A DNA stretch of 46,787 nucleotides from an uncultured Shinella sp. GTDB taxonomy: Bacteria; Pseudomonadota; Alphaproteobacteria; Rhizobiales; Rhizobiaceae. Position 1 is the first letter of the stretch. Each line of letters begins with the position of its first letter. The stretch lies in contig NZ_CAMLFY010000021.1 of NCBI RefSeq assembly GCF_946479415.1, positions 1-46,787 of the forward strand. Reading direction: 5' to 3'. The notes beneath the pieces were generated by a model, which was not told the DNA's origin, did no database searches, and saw nothing but the letters and a program-made list of their open reading frames with translations. Below, in pieces: positions 25,283-33,795 of this stretch. The position numbers were made by a program, and so were the translations under genes.

Positions 25283-26089
25283 TCAGGGTATCTGGGATAT
25301 GAAGCCTGCGATTTCTTTCCACATGACAGGTGGGTTCGAATACATCGGGAAATGGCCACACTGCGGAATTTCCGCGAGCTGCACGCCCTTGGACCCGATG
25401 AGCGGGAGGTAGGAGAGCGTTGCGTAGTCCTCGCCATACATGAACATTTTCGGGCAGGGCAATCCGAGGAACTTGGCCATCAGCTCGCCATTGTCGGAAA
25501 GGTCCACCATGGATTCGAATATCCCACGCACCGCGCCGGCGCGGACCTTGTGGCGAAGGCTTGCCGCATAAAGCGCGCTTGAAAACGCGGGCGCGCCATG
25601 CGTGCGCTCTATGAAGTCATCGAAAAACCGCTCGGCATCGGCTTCGGGATAATCCAGTATCTGCCTTGAGAGGAAGCAATCCTCCGGAGCAAGATTGCCC
25701 TTGATATCGATGAAGCTGATCACCCGCTCCGGGTTCTGGTGAGCCAGCACCAGGGCCGTCAGCCCTCCCATCGAATGGCCGACGAGGTGAAACCGGTCGA
25801 AGCCGACGGCCTCGATCACCCGAAGCGCCGTTTCCACCATGAAGGGGATGGAAACCTTGGATAGGTCGGAACACAGCGTCTCGCCGCAACCCGGTGCATC
25901 GAAGGCCACGAACGGATGTCCATCAAAGGCACGCTGGCGGACGAAATCCGCATAATCTTCCTTCGTCGACCCGAAGCCATGGAGAAAGACGAATGGAGCA
26001 CGCTCTCCATCACGCTGGATTGCCTCAATCTTCAGATCGACGCCGGCATTGTTCTGCTGGAACGTGGCTTTGCGAAACGGCTGTGACAT
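25283..26089 (-). CDS. Alpha/beta-fold hydrolase
   Basis: 268 residues. Oxyanion segment FLHGFGSTKEDYADF; nucleophile elbow GHSMGG (catalytic Ser); a later acid residue in the MFMYGEDYATL region; and catalytic His in QCGHFPMYSNP. The fold matches small-molecule esterases, carbon-carbon hydrolases and haloperoxidase-like enzymes. The exact substrate is not readable. The ATG at 26089 (MSQPFRKATF) was chosen over a TTG at 26116. Lies 207 bases after the aminotransferase gene on the same strand, likely in the same catabolic unit. Confidence 0.88.
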   Translation of the reverse strand: MSQPFRKATFQQNNAGVDLKIEAIQRDGERAPFVFLHGFGSTKEDYADFVRQRAFDGHPFVAFDAPGCGETLCSDLSKVSIPFMVETALRVIEAVGFDRFHLVGHSMGGLTALVLAHQNPERVISFIDIKGNLAPEDCFLSRQILDYPEADAERFFDDFIERTHGAPAFSSALYAASLRHKVRAGAVRGIFESMVDLSDNGELMAKFLGLPCPKMFMYGEDYATLSYLPLIGSKGVQLAEIPQCGHFPMYSNPPVMWKEIAGFISQIP

Positions 26090-26296
26090 CAGTGCATTTC
26101 TTTCATGTTTTAGCAATCGATCGTCTGTGTGCTTTACAGGCTATGGCCGTTTCAGGGTCGCCATCCAATGTGACGGGAGCCGAGATACGGTCTCACGCCA
26201 TCGATCTGCCCAAGAAAACGCGCCAAGGGTTCGGGAGAAGCGGGGCCGAGATAGGAGAGCCCGTGGGTGCATCCGCTTCCGATCATCCCCTCCCCC

Positions 26297-27511
26297 TCAA
26301 TCCGTCAGGCGGTCGACGAAACGGCGTATGCCCTCGCAAGCGTTTTTAAGCGTATCGATATCGAGAGCGTAAGCGAAGCGAATATAGGGGCCGAGGCCAA
26401 AGGCGCTGCCATGAACGACAGCAACATCGCATTCTTCAAGCAGCGCGATGGCAACGTCCTCGTCCGTCTTGAGCAATGTGCCCGCTGGCGTGGTTCGACC
26501 GATCAATCCCGCGCAGGAAGCAAAGGCATAAAAGGCGCCCGCGGGGGTCCGGCAACTCATCCCGGGCGTTTCGTTCAGCATGCGGGCCGCAAGATCACGG
26601 CGCTGTTGGAAAATCCCGCGCGAAGTCTCGATAAAATTCTGCGGCCCCGTCAGGGCTGCGAGTGCCGCGTGCTGGGAAATCGAGCTGGCGCCCGACGTCT
26701 GCTGACCCTGGAGCTTCTCCATCGCATCGAGAAGCCAGCGCGGGCCAGTGGCGAAACCAATGCGCCATCCGGTCATCGCATAGGCCTTGGAAACACCGTT
26801 CATCGTGAGCGTGCGGGATGCAAGCCGCGGTTCGACTTGTGCCAGCGTGTGGAAAGCCGCGCCATCGAAGATGAGATGCTCGTAGATGTCGTCGGAAAGG
26901 ACGAGAACATGCGGATGGGCCAGCAGGACTTCCGCGAGCGCGGACAGCTCCTCCCGGGAATAGACCGCGCCCGTCGGATTGGACGGCGAGTTCAAGATCA
27001 CCCAACGCGTGCGTGGCGAGATCGCGGCGGCCAGTGCCGCAGGCGTCAACTTGAACCCCGAAGCTTCACCGCAGGGGATGATGATCGGCGCGGCGCCGCA
27101 GAGCGCGACGATCTCCGGATAGCTCACCCAGTAGGGAGCCGGTACGATCACCTCGTCGCCCTCATTCAGCGTCGCAGCCAATGCGTTGAAGATGACCTGC
27201 TTGCCGCCGCTGCAAACGATCGTGTCCTGCCAGGAGACGTCGAGCCCGTTCTCATTGCGAAACTTCGTTGCCACCGCCTCGCGCAATAGACGCAGGCCGG
27301 CCACCTGCGTGTAGCGGGTATAGCCCGCGCGGATCGCCGACACGGCGGCTTCACAGATATGGGCCGGCGTATCGAAGTCGGGCTCGCCGGCGCTGAGCGA
27401 AATCACCTTGGCACCGGTTGCACGCCTTGCGGCAACGCGATCGATCATCTGATAGGTCGCAGACGGTTTGGCTGCGGCAAGGTGTCGGTTCAAGGTTTCG
27501 GCGGTGCTCAT
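26297..27511 (-). CDS. PLP-dependent class I/II aminotransferase (aspartate aminotransferase-like)
   Basis: 404 residues, the usual length of subgroup I-gamma aspartate-type aminotransferases. Seen: SLSAGEPDFDTP near the N-terminus; NSPSNPTG (Asn178); SDDIYEHL with Asp208/Tyr210 for cofactor contact; the Schiff-base lysine in NGVSKAYAMTGWRIG (Lys242); and a C-terminal Arg in YIRFAYALD for the substrate carboxylate. Transfers an amino group between an amino acid and a 2-oxo acid. Its ATG overlaps the TGA of the preceding RraA-family gene (ATGA), so it is part of one coupled operon and probably makes the 2-oxo acid that the aldolases cleave. Confidence 0.93.
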   Translation of the reverse strand: MSTAETLNRHLAAAKPSATYQMIDRVAARRATGAKVISLSAGEPDFDTPAHICEAAVSAIRAGYTRYTQVAGLRLLREAVATKFRNENGLDVSWQDTIVCSGGKQVIFNALAATLNEGDEVIVPAPYWVSYPEIVALCGAAPIIIPCGEASGFKLTPAALAAAISPRTRWVILNSPSNPTGAVYSREELSALAEVLLAHPHVLVLSDDIYEHLIFDGAAFHTLAQVEPRLASRTLTMNGVSKAYAMTGWRIGFATGPRWLLDAMEKLQGQQTSGASSISQHAALAALTGPQNFIETSRGIFQQRRDLAARMLNETPGMSCRTPAGAFYAFASCAGLIGRTTPAGTLLKTDEDVAIALLEECDVAVVHGSAFGLGPYIRFAYALDIDTLKNACEGIRRFVDRLTD

Positions 27512-28149
27512 ATTTTTCCTCTCCAGGCGGACAGGCCCAGGAGATCGAGCGTTGTCGCGCCGTCGGCCAGTTTCTCCATCATGATCTTCTCCTTGGCCGC
27601 GCGGGCTTCGCCGTCGGCAAGCGTAGGCCCGACCGCAGCCCTTGGGAGGATGAGAACACCGTCATCATCGGCAACGAGGAAATCGCCGGCCGCTACGGGC
27701 ACACCGCCAAAGAAAAGCGGCGCACCCACCGACGGAACGCTCGCCTTGATCGTGCCGCGCATGGAGATGCCACGCGAAAAGACCGGGAAACGACGTGCCG
27801 CGAGAGCGGCAACGTCACGCACGCCGCCATCGATCACCAGGCCAACGATGCCGGCAGCTTCGGCCGCAACCGTCAGCACCTCGCCCCAGTAGCCTGCAAG
27901 ATAGTCGCCGGTGGCGACGACCAGAACGCTGCCGCGCGGTGCGCGCTCCATTGCGATATGGATGGCGAGGTTGTCTCCCGGGGCGCAGGCGAGAGGATAG
28001 ACCGGCGCTGCGATCGCGGCGCCCGCCCAGACCGGGCGGATTGCAGGATCAACCGAGCATGCAAGGCCGGAGGCTTCGAAAAGGGTCGAACTTCCGAGAA
28101 CGAGCGCGCGCGAACTGGCATCTGCCGATAACGGAGGCAGATCGCTCAT
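27508..28149 (-). CDS. RraA-family protein / HMG-aldolase-like, paralogue 3
   Basis: 213 residues. Carries VIDGGVRD with the Arg-Asp pair used for substrate and metal contact in 4-hydroxy-4-methyl-2-oxoglutarate (HMG) aldolases. Where most members have Asp 21 residues before that Arg (D-X20-R-D), this one has Glu (YWGEVLT). The Gly-rich lid GDNLAIHIAMERAPRGSVLVV is of an unusual type compared with the other two copies. The start overlaps the stop of the preceding paralogue (TAATG) and the stop overlaps the aminotransferase start. Could be an aldolase of shifted specificity or a decarboxylase. Confidence 0.88.
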   Translation of the reverse strand: MSDLPPLSADASSRALVLGSSTLFEASGLACSVDPAIRPVWAGAAIAAPVYPLACAPGDNLAIHIAMERAPRGSVLVVATGDYLAGYWGEVLTVAAEAAGIVGLVIDGGVRDVAALAARRFPVFSRGISMRGTIKASVPSVGAPLFFGGVPVAAGDFLVADDDGVLILPRAAVGPTLADGEARAAKEKIMMEKLADGATTLDLLGLSAWRGKI

Positions 28150-28811
28150 TATGACTTCCTCTGGAGAAGATGGTAACCGAGCGACTCGCGGGCCTGCTTC
28201 AGCGTCTGGCCGTCTGTGATGGCTTCCCGGATCTTCGACTCGACGTTTTCGATCTGACGGGCGATTTCGGCAACCTCGCGGGCACGATCACGAGGCACGA
28301 CGACGACACCGTTCGCATCCGCAACCACGATGTCGCGCGGCGCGACACGCGCCTGACCGATGGAGACGACCTCGTTCACGGCACCCACTTCGACCCGATC
28401 CTTGCCCGTGCGCATGAAACGGCCCCGGGTGAAGAGCCGGTAATCGTCGCCGAGCGCCTTGGAAACGTCGCGGCAGACGCCATCGATAACCGTGGCGGCG
28501 AAGCGTCGCGCACCCGCGTATTGGGTCATGATGTCGCCCCAGACGGTGCAATCGGTGCGACCGCCATTGTCGATGACGACGACATCACCTTCCGCGACGT
28601 CGTCGGCGAAATCACCGACGGTGCCGGGCGGATTGGCTGCGGGAACGTATTTGACGGTAAAGGCCGGTCCGACGACCGTTCCGCTGTAATTGGCGAGCGG
28701 CATAACGTCGAAGCAGTGTCCGCCGAGGCCCAGCTTGTCGAGTGCGTCCGAGACGCCGGGTGTGTCGAGCCCTGCGAAAAGCTCGACCAGTTCGCGATCT
28801 TCGTTCGTCAT
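28149..28811 (-). CDS. RraA-family protein / HMG-aldolase-like, paralogue 2
   Basis: 220 residues. Intact D-X20-R-D motif running from VWGDIM to IDGVCRD, the hallmark of HMG/CHA-type class II aldolases that split 4-hydroxy-4-methyl-2-oxoglutarate into two pyruvates and decarboxylate oxaloacetate. Also AEGDVVVIDNGG (domain core) and ADANGVVVVPRD near the C-terminus. The ATG at 28811 overlaps the TGA of the upstream paralogue. True RraA (RNase E inhibitor) is shorter, about 160 residues, so a metabolic role is favoured. Confidence 0.9.
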   Translation of the reverse strand: MTNEDRELVELFAGLDTPGVSDALDKLGLGGHCFDVMPLANYSGTVVGPAFTVKYVPAANPPGTVGDFADDVAEGDVVVIDNGGRTDCTVWGDIMTQYAGARRFAATVIDGVCRDVSKALGDDYRLFTRGRFMRTGKDRVEVGAVNEVVSIGQARVAPRDIVVADANGVVVVPRDRAREVAEIARQIENVESKIREAITDGQTLKQARESLGYHLLQRKS

Positions 28812-29476
28812 TTCGTCTGCTCCCGTTTGATGGCTTCGAATTCCTTGTCGTGCATCACTTCTTCGACTGAGCGCCCGGCCCTGACGGCAGCGACCATGCC
28901 GTCCTGCCGGCGCGCGATCCGCTCGCTCAGATCGAGAACTTCCTCGATGCGGGATGCAGGCACGAAAACCGTGCCGCAACGGTCGGCGATCACATAGTCG
29001 TCCTCACATACGGTTACGCCCGCCATCTGAACCGGTTTGCCGGAATCCACCTGCACCACGCGATTGCGGGCGCTGACCATCGTCACGCCGCGACCATAGA
29101 CCGGATATTCGACCGCCTCGCTGCCCTCGATATCGCGGCTGAAGCCATCAATGATGGAGCCGCGGAGGCTGCGCGCCTTGGCCGCGTTCGCGAGGATATC
29201 GCCCCAGCAGGAGATGCCCTCCACGCCTCCGGCAATGACCAGGATGCGGTCGTCGGTCTCGACGCGGGCGATAACAGGAGAAATCAGATGGACCGTTGGT
29301 GCCGTGCCGACTTTCGGGCCGAGCTGGATGGTGCTCGCACGCCCCACGATCTTCGGGCAGGCCCAGAGGGGACGAAGCCCGACTGTCGCGCCGGGAAGAT
29401 CGAGGAAATCGAGAGCATCCGAAACCGTATTGGTGTCAAGTCCCGCAAGCCGGTCGAGCAGAGAAAGTGATGTCAT
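28808..29476 (-). CDS. RraA-family protein / HMG-aldolase-like, paralogue 1
   Basis: 222 residues, first gene of the operon. Intact D-X20-R-D running from CWGDIL to IDGFSRD; a C-terminal VIADRCGTVFVPASR core; and a charged C-terminal helix. Clearly a paralogue of the next two genes but divergent over the N-terminal 70 residues (ALDFLDLPGATVGLRPLWA), which suggests different substrates. Expressed leftward from the 29.5-kb promoter region. Confidence 0.9.
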   Translation of the reverse strand: MTSLSLLDRLAGLDTNTVSDALDFLDLPGATVGLRPLWACPKIVGRASTIQLGPKVGTAPTVHLISPVIARVETDDRILVIAGGVEGISCWGDILANAAKARSLRGSIIDGFSRDIEGSEAVEYPVYGRGVTMVSARNRVVQVDSGKPVQMAGVTVCEDDYVIADRCGTVFVPASRIEEVLDLSERIARRQDGMVAAVRAGRSVEEVMHDKEFEAIKREQTK

Positions 29477-29957
29477 GGCGCCTGTATCCGTCTTCGTTAC
29501 GGCGCCAACTGTCCCTCAAAATTTTTCTTCTGAAAATTCCTAAGGAAAGATCGTTGTGATAGGTTTGGCGAATGAGCATTCCCACACCTGTGAACCGATT
29601 GGTCCGCCTGGCCGTAGCTTCGAACTGGCTACGACCCAATCGATGAAGCGCAGAATACCGGGACCGGCCTTGCTCTTCGACGAGCCGACCGGTGCGCTTG
29701 ATCCCGAGATGGTCGGTGAAGTGTTGAGGGTCATGAAGCAACTTGCCGCGGAAGGCATGACCATGATCGTGGTGACGCATGAGCTTGGCTTTGCGAGCGA
29801 TGTGGCGGATCGTGGAGATCGCACCGCCCGCGTCCGTCTTCTCAAACCCTTCAAGTGCCAGAACGACTCGCTGGCAAATGTGGTTGCTGTGTCGCCACAT
29901 AGCCTGTGCTAGGGTGCAAACCATATGATTTTCCTCACAGCGGCCTTTTTGAGCATC
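29477..29957. other. Intergenic region with ABC-ATPase remnant
   Basis: About 480 bases between the divergent RraA operon and the GH114-RTX gene. It holds promoters for both and the decayed ATPase fragment described separately. No intact gene is seen. Confidence 0.5.
29665..29813 (+). pseudogene. Fragment of an amino acid ABC transporter ATPase (GlnQ/HisP-like)
   Basis: About 50 codons read [20 protein letters not shown] and then [19 protein letters not shown]. These are the Walker B, D-loop and switch-His parts of a polar amino acid transporter ATPase. The Walker A, signature motif and C-terminus are absent, and flanking sequence in the same frame is unrelated. A relic of a deleted gene, notable because the first operon of the window has a permease and binding protein but no ATPase. 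Confidence 0.8.
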
Positions 29958-31427
29958 ATGGTTTCATTCAAGACATCCACCGGCATCGTCTCCGTCGACA
30001 ACTGGGGCTATGAGCTGCAGGGGCTGAATGGTTCGGCGCTCAAGCCGGATCTGCTCGCCGCCGCCACACATGATCTGCTGGTGATCGACGCCTCGCGGGA
30101 TGGCACGGATGCCGGGCGGTTTTCGGCCGGCGAGATCACGCGGATGAAGGACGGCATGGGCGGCCGGTCCGTCGTCGTGTCCTATGTCTCTATCGGCGAA
30201 GCCTCCGATTTCCGCGACTACTGGCATTCCAACTGGACGACGACCGGGATCGCGACCGGCAAGCTCACCAGTGCGGCACCGGACTGGCTGGGGCCGGTCA
30301 ATCCCGACTGGCCGGAAAGCCGCAAGGTCCGCTATTGGGACAGCGACTGGCAGAAGATCATCTTCAACACGAAGAAGACCGGCGAGGTGGATGCCATCGT
30401 CAAGGCCGGCTTTGACGCCGCCTATCTCGACATCGTCGACGGCTACTATTTCTGGGGTGCGGAGGTTTCGGCCAAGGATCGTGAAAAGGGCGACCCGGCC
30501 AATGTGAAGCAGGCCGCCCAGCGCATGGTGGACTTCATCGTCAAGCTGACGGACCATGCGCGCGAAACCAACCCGGATTTCTTCGTCATTCCGCAGAATG
30601 GCGCCTGGATTCTCAACGATCTCGGCTCCGACACCGCCCGCAAGAAAGCCTATCTCGATGTGATCGGCGGCATTGCCGTGGAAGACCTCTATTATCGCGG
30701 TGATGCGGACGAGAACAATCCGCTCGCGCCCGACAAGGAGACCATCGCCATTCTGAAGCGCGATTTTCTCGACAAGGGAAAGCCGGTCTTCGTGGTCGAC
30801 TATATCAATGGCAGCAAGCGAGTGGCCGACTTCAACAAAATGGTGCTGAAGGATGGCTTCATTCCCTTCGCCGCGCCAGACCGGGATCTTGACCGGCTCG
30901 TGGGCACGCATGATGGCGATCCCGCCTATATCAAGCCGACGGAAAAGGCGGATGTGCTGCGGGGATCAAAGCTCGCCGATACGATCAATGGCCTCGGCGG
31001 CAATGACACGATCGCTGGCCGCGAGGGCAATGACCGCCTCAACGGCGGCAGCGGCAACGACACGCTGAACGGTGGAAAGGGCGCAGACGCGCTGCAGGGT
31101 GGTGCCGGCGCCGATATCTTCGTCTTCAGGTCGATCAGCGACTCGACCGTTTCGGCATCCGGCCGGGATACGATCGGCGACTTCTCCCGCAAGCAGGGAG
31201 ACCGGATCGACCTCAAGGGCATCGATGCCAATACGAAGACCGATGGCGACCAGGCCTTCGGCTTCATCGCAACGCAAGGCTTTCACAAGAAGGCGGGTGA
31301 ATTGCGCTACGAGATCAAGGGTGGCGACACCTATCTCTTCGGCGACGTGGACGGCGACGGCAAGGCGGATTTTTCGGTTCGCATCGACGGCAGCCTCGCC
31401 CTCACCAAATACGACTTTGTTCTTTAG
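29958..31427 (+). CDS. GH114-family (TM1410-like) glycoside hydrolase fused to RTX secretion domain
   Basis: About 489 residues. Residues 1-310 match the GH114/TM1410 endo-alpha-1,4-polygalactosaminidase-like barrel: VVVSYVSIGEASDFRDYW, the Trp-rich VRYWDSDWQKII, AAYLDIVDGYYFW with a likely catalytic Asp, FFVIPQNG, and GIAVEDLYYRG with a likely catalytic Glu. RTX nonapeptides (GGNDTIAGREGNDRLNGGSG) then follow, with a serralysin-type C-terminal domain ending DFVL. No Sec signal, so export by type I secretion is expected. A start at 29925 is also possible. Its last four bases overlap the convergent LacI gene. Predicted to cut an amino-sugar exopolysaccharide outside the cell. Confidence 0.88.
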   Translation: MVSFKTSTGIVSVDNWGYELQGLNGSALKPDLLAAATHDLLVIDASRDGTDAGRFSAGEITRMKDGMGGRSVVVSYVSIGEASDFRDYWHSNWTTTGIATGKLTSAAPDWLGPVNPDWPESRKVRYWDSDWQKIIFNTKKTGEVDAIVKAGFDAAYLDIVDGYYFWGAEVSAKDREKGDPANVKQAAQRMVDFIVKLTDHARETNPDFFVIPQNGAWILNDLGSDTARKKAYLDVIGGIAVEDLYYRGDADENNPLAPDKETIAILKRDFLDKGKPVFVVDYINGSKRVADFNKMVLKDGFIPFAAPDRDLDRLVGTHDGDPAYIKPTEKADVLRGSKLADTINGLGGNDTIAGREGNDRLNGGSGNDTLNGGKGADALQGGAGADIFVFRSISDSTVSASGRDTIGDFSRKQGDRIDLKGIDANTKTDGDQAFGFIATQGFHKKAGELRYEIKGGDTYLFGDVDGDGKADFSVRIDGSLALTKYDFVL

Positions 31428-32455
31428 CCTCTTGTCAGCCGGTCATCCGACCGCTCGATCAGCTTGGGCATGATCAACGTCTGCAGCGCCTCCGGCGCCT
31501 CCCCTTCCATACTGCGCAAAATATAGCGGCCGAGCATCTCGCTCGGCTCGTGGATCGGCAGGAAATAGGTGGTGATGGGCGGGGCGAAATATTGGCTGAC
31601 GTTGAGGTCGTCGGTGGCGTTGATCACGGCGTCGCGGCCATGCACGAGACCGCGGGCGTGGAAACCGGAAAAGGCGCCCAGCGCAGAGGCTTCATTGGCG
31701 CAGATATAGGCGGTCGGCGGGTTTGAAAGATCCGACATGTGCAGCACGTTTTCGCGGCCGAAGGCGGGGGTGAGGTGGCCGTGGGCGGTGAGCGCCGGAT
31801 CGAAGCTCAGGCCGGCAATGTCGAGGGCCTGGCGGTAGGCTTCCAGACGGGTCAGCGAATAGCTGAGATCCGCCATCGGATTGATCAGCGCGATGCGGCT
31901 GTGGCCGCGCTCGGCAAGGCGCGCCACCGACAGGCGGATCATCTGCTCGTTGTCGGCATCGACATAGGCGTGCGGGGCGTTGCGGATCGTCGTGCCATAG
32001 GTGACGAAGGGGAAATCCGCCTCCTGCATGAGGCGCACGCGCGGGTCGTCGGCATGGGTGCCCGACACGATGATGCCGTCGGCCTTCTTCAGCGAGACGA
32101 TCTGGCGGATCGTGGCGATGCTCTCCTCGAAGGAGCGCACGGCATAGAGCGACACGCGGTAGGGACTGTCCTCCAGCGCCCAGGAAATGCCGCTGAGCAG
32201 CTGGGCATATTCGACGCCTTCCCACTCGTTCTGCTTGGGGCCAGGCGCCGTCATGATGGCGGCGACCTGATAGGTCTTTCCCGTGCGCAGCTGCACGCCA
32301 TGCATGTTGAGCTGGTAGCCGACGCGCTCGGCGGCCGCCACGACAAGCGCGCGGGTTTCCGGCCGCACCTGCGGGCTGTCGTTCAGCGCCTTCGATACGG
32401 TGGCGATCGAAAGGCCGGTCTCCTGCGCGATAGTCTTGATCGTGGGTCTCGACAT
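31424..32455 (-). CDS. LacI/GalR-family transcriptional regulator
   Basis: 343 residues. N-terminal helix-turn-helix (IKTIAQETGLSIATVSKAL) and hinge with RVGYQLNMHG, then a periplasmic-binding-protein-like sensor domain (VAAIMTAPG, ADGIIVSGTHADD, YVDADNEQM, YICANEASALGAF). Usual ligands are sugars. The ATG at 32455 begins MSRPTIKT. The promoter contains AAACGTTT 55 bases upstream, matching the twin operators of the amino acid ABC operon at 3.0 kb, so self-control and control of that operon are both plausible. Confidence 0.93.
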   Translation of the reverse strand: MSRPTIKTIAQETGLSIATVSKALNDSPQVRPETRALVVAAAERVGYQLNMHGVQLRTGKTYQVAAIMTAPGPKQNEWEGVEYAQLLSGISWALEDSPYRVSLYAVRSFEESIATIRQIVSLKKADGIIVSGTHADDPRVRLMQEADFPFVTYGTTIRNAPHAYVDADNEQMIRLSVARLAERGHSRIALINPMADLSYSLTRLEAYRQALDIAGLSFDPALTAHGHLTPAFGRENVLHMSDLSNPPTAYICANEASALGAFSGFHARGLVHGRDAVINATDDLNVSQYFAPPITTYFLPIHEPSEMLGRYILRSMEGEAPEALQTLIMPKLIERSDDRLTRG

Positions 32456-32509
32456 GAAAAGCCCGTCTTGCCGTGGCGCCGCAAGGAAGCGCGGCTCGCC
32501 GCACAATAA

Positions 32510-32517
32510 AAACGTTT
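32510..32517 (-). promoter_or_regulatory. LacI-type operator in the lacI-family gene promoter
   Basis: AAACGTTT palindrome within AATAAAAACGTTTAAC, 55 bases before the regulator ATG and flanked by CAATAAA and TTTATTG arms. Identical core to the two palindromes at 3039-3068. Suggests autoregulation. Confidence 0.6.
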
Positions 32518-32548
32518 AACTTTATTGTAAAGCGCCCGAACGCCCGAT

Positions 32549-33655
32549 TCAGCCGGCGCGGAAATGCTTGGAGAGCTTCAGGCCCTGCGCCTGGTAGTTC
32601 GAGCCGAGGCCGGAACCATAGAGACCTTCCGGCGCATCGAGCATGTGCTCGTAGACGAGACGACCGACGATCTGGCCATGCTCGAGGATGAACGGCACCT
32701 CGTGGCTGCGCACCTCCAGCACCGCGCGGCTGCCCGAGCCGCCGGCCGGGGCGTGACCGAAACCGGGATCGAAGAAGCCGGCATAATGCACACGGAACTC
32801 GCCGACCAACGGGTCGAAGGGCGTCATTTCAGCGGCATAGAGCGGCGGCACATGCACGGCCTCGCGCGAAACGAGGATATAGAACTCGTCGGGATCGAGG
32901 ATCAGCTCGTTGCGGCCGCGGCTGAACAGCGGCTCCCAGAAATCGAAGATATCGTGCTGGTTCTTGCGGTCGACATCGACGACGGAGGTATGATGCTTGC
33001 CGCGGTAGCCGATCAGGCCGTCCGGGCCGGTGCCCTTCAAGTCGATGGAGAGCGCAATGCCGCCGCCCGAAACGTTCGGCGTCTCGCTGGCGACGAGCGT
33101 ATCGGTCCCATGCAGCGCCAGCAGTTCGTTCTCGTTCAGTAGGGCCTTACCCTTGCGGAAACGGATCTGCGACAGGCGCGAGCCGCGGCGCACGACGATG
33201 GGGAAGGTGCGCGGCGAGATTTCGAGATAGAGCGGGCCGGAATAGCCGGCCGGGATCTTGTCGAATTCCTGCGCGCGGTCGGTGATGACGCGGGTGAAGA
33301 TATCGAGGCGGCCGGTGGAGCTCTTCGGATTTGCGGAGGCCGCGAGGTCTTCCGGCAGATCGAGGCTTTCCATCAGCGGCACGATATAGACGCAGCCGGT
33401 TTCCAGTACCGCGCCTTCGGAGAGATCGATGACATGCAACTGCAGCCGGTCGAGCTTGTCGGCAACGAGATGCGACGGCCCCGGCAGGAAGCTGGCGCGC
33501 ACGCGAAACGCCTTGGCGCCGAGGCGCAGGTCGAGGCTTGCCGGCTGGATCTGGTCTGCATCGAGCGCGGCTTCGCTTTTCAGCCGTCCGCTGTCGAACA
33601 AGCCGCTGATGGCGTTGTCCGCCAGAATGCCCGTGCTGCGCGTCGCAGAAGCCAT
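32549..33655 (-). CDS. dcd: dCTP deaminase (2'-deoxycytidine 5'-triphosphate deaminase), two-lobed alphaproteobacterial form
   Basis: 368 residues, the double-length type seen in Alphaproteobacteria, against about 190 in E. coli. The N-terminal lobe has QIQPASLDLRLGAKAFRVRA and SSTGRLDIFTRVITDRAQEF; the second lobe has GFFDPGFGHA and LVYEHMLDAPEGLYG. Deaminates dCTP to dUTP for thymidylate synthesis. The start has CAGGACGGGAC upstream. Divergent from the SAM-II riboswitch and metZ. Confidence 0.93.
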   Translation of the reverse strand: MASATRSTGILADNAISGLFDSGRLKSEAALDADQIQPASLDLRLGAKAFRVRASFLPGPSHLVADKLDRLQLHVIDLSEGAVLETGCVYIVPLMESLDLPEDLAASANPKSSTGRLDIFTRVITDRAQEFDKIPAGYSGPLYLEISPRTFPIVVRRGSRLSQIRFRKGKALLNENELLALHGTDTLVASETPNVSGGGIALSIDLKGTGPDGLIGYRGKHHTSVVDVDRKNQHDIFDFWEPLFSRGRNELILDPDEFYILVSREAVHVPPLYAAEMTPFDPLVGEFRVHYAGFFDPGFGHAPAGGSGSRAVLEVRSHEVPFILEHGQIVGRLVYEHMLDAPEGLYGSGLGSNYQAQGLKLSKHFRAG

Positions 33656-33740
33656 GATCGTCCCGTCCTGTCAGAGGGTTCGCACAAAACCAAATGCCGG
33701 CAATTGACGCAAGCGCGGCCGCGCAGTATTAGCAAGGTTA

Positions 33741-33795
33741 TCCCGTGGTGATTTGGCCGGTCGGCTTGCAGCCACGTTAAACAAGTAGCTAAAAA
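33741..33795 (+). promoter_or_regulatory. SAM-II riboswitch
   Basis: The segments TCCCGTGGTGATTTGGCCGG, TCGGCTTGCAGCCACGTTAA and ACAAGTAGCTAAA follow the SAM-II consensus very closely: the GTGG/CCAC pairing of P1, and the loop and pseudoknot elements with TTAAACAAG. It lies 62 bases before metZ, its classical alphaproteobacterial target, and turns expression down when S-adenosylmethionine is high. Confidence 0.94.
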
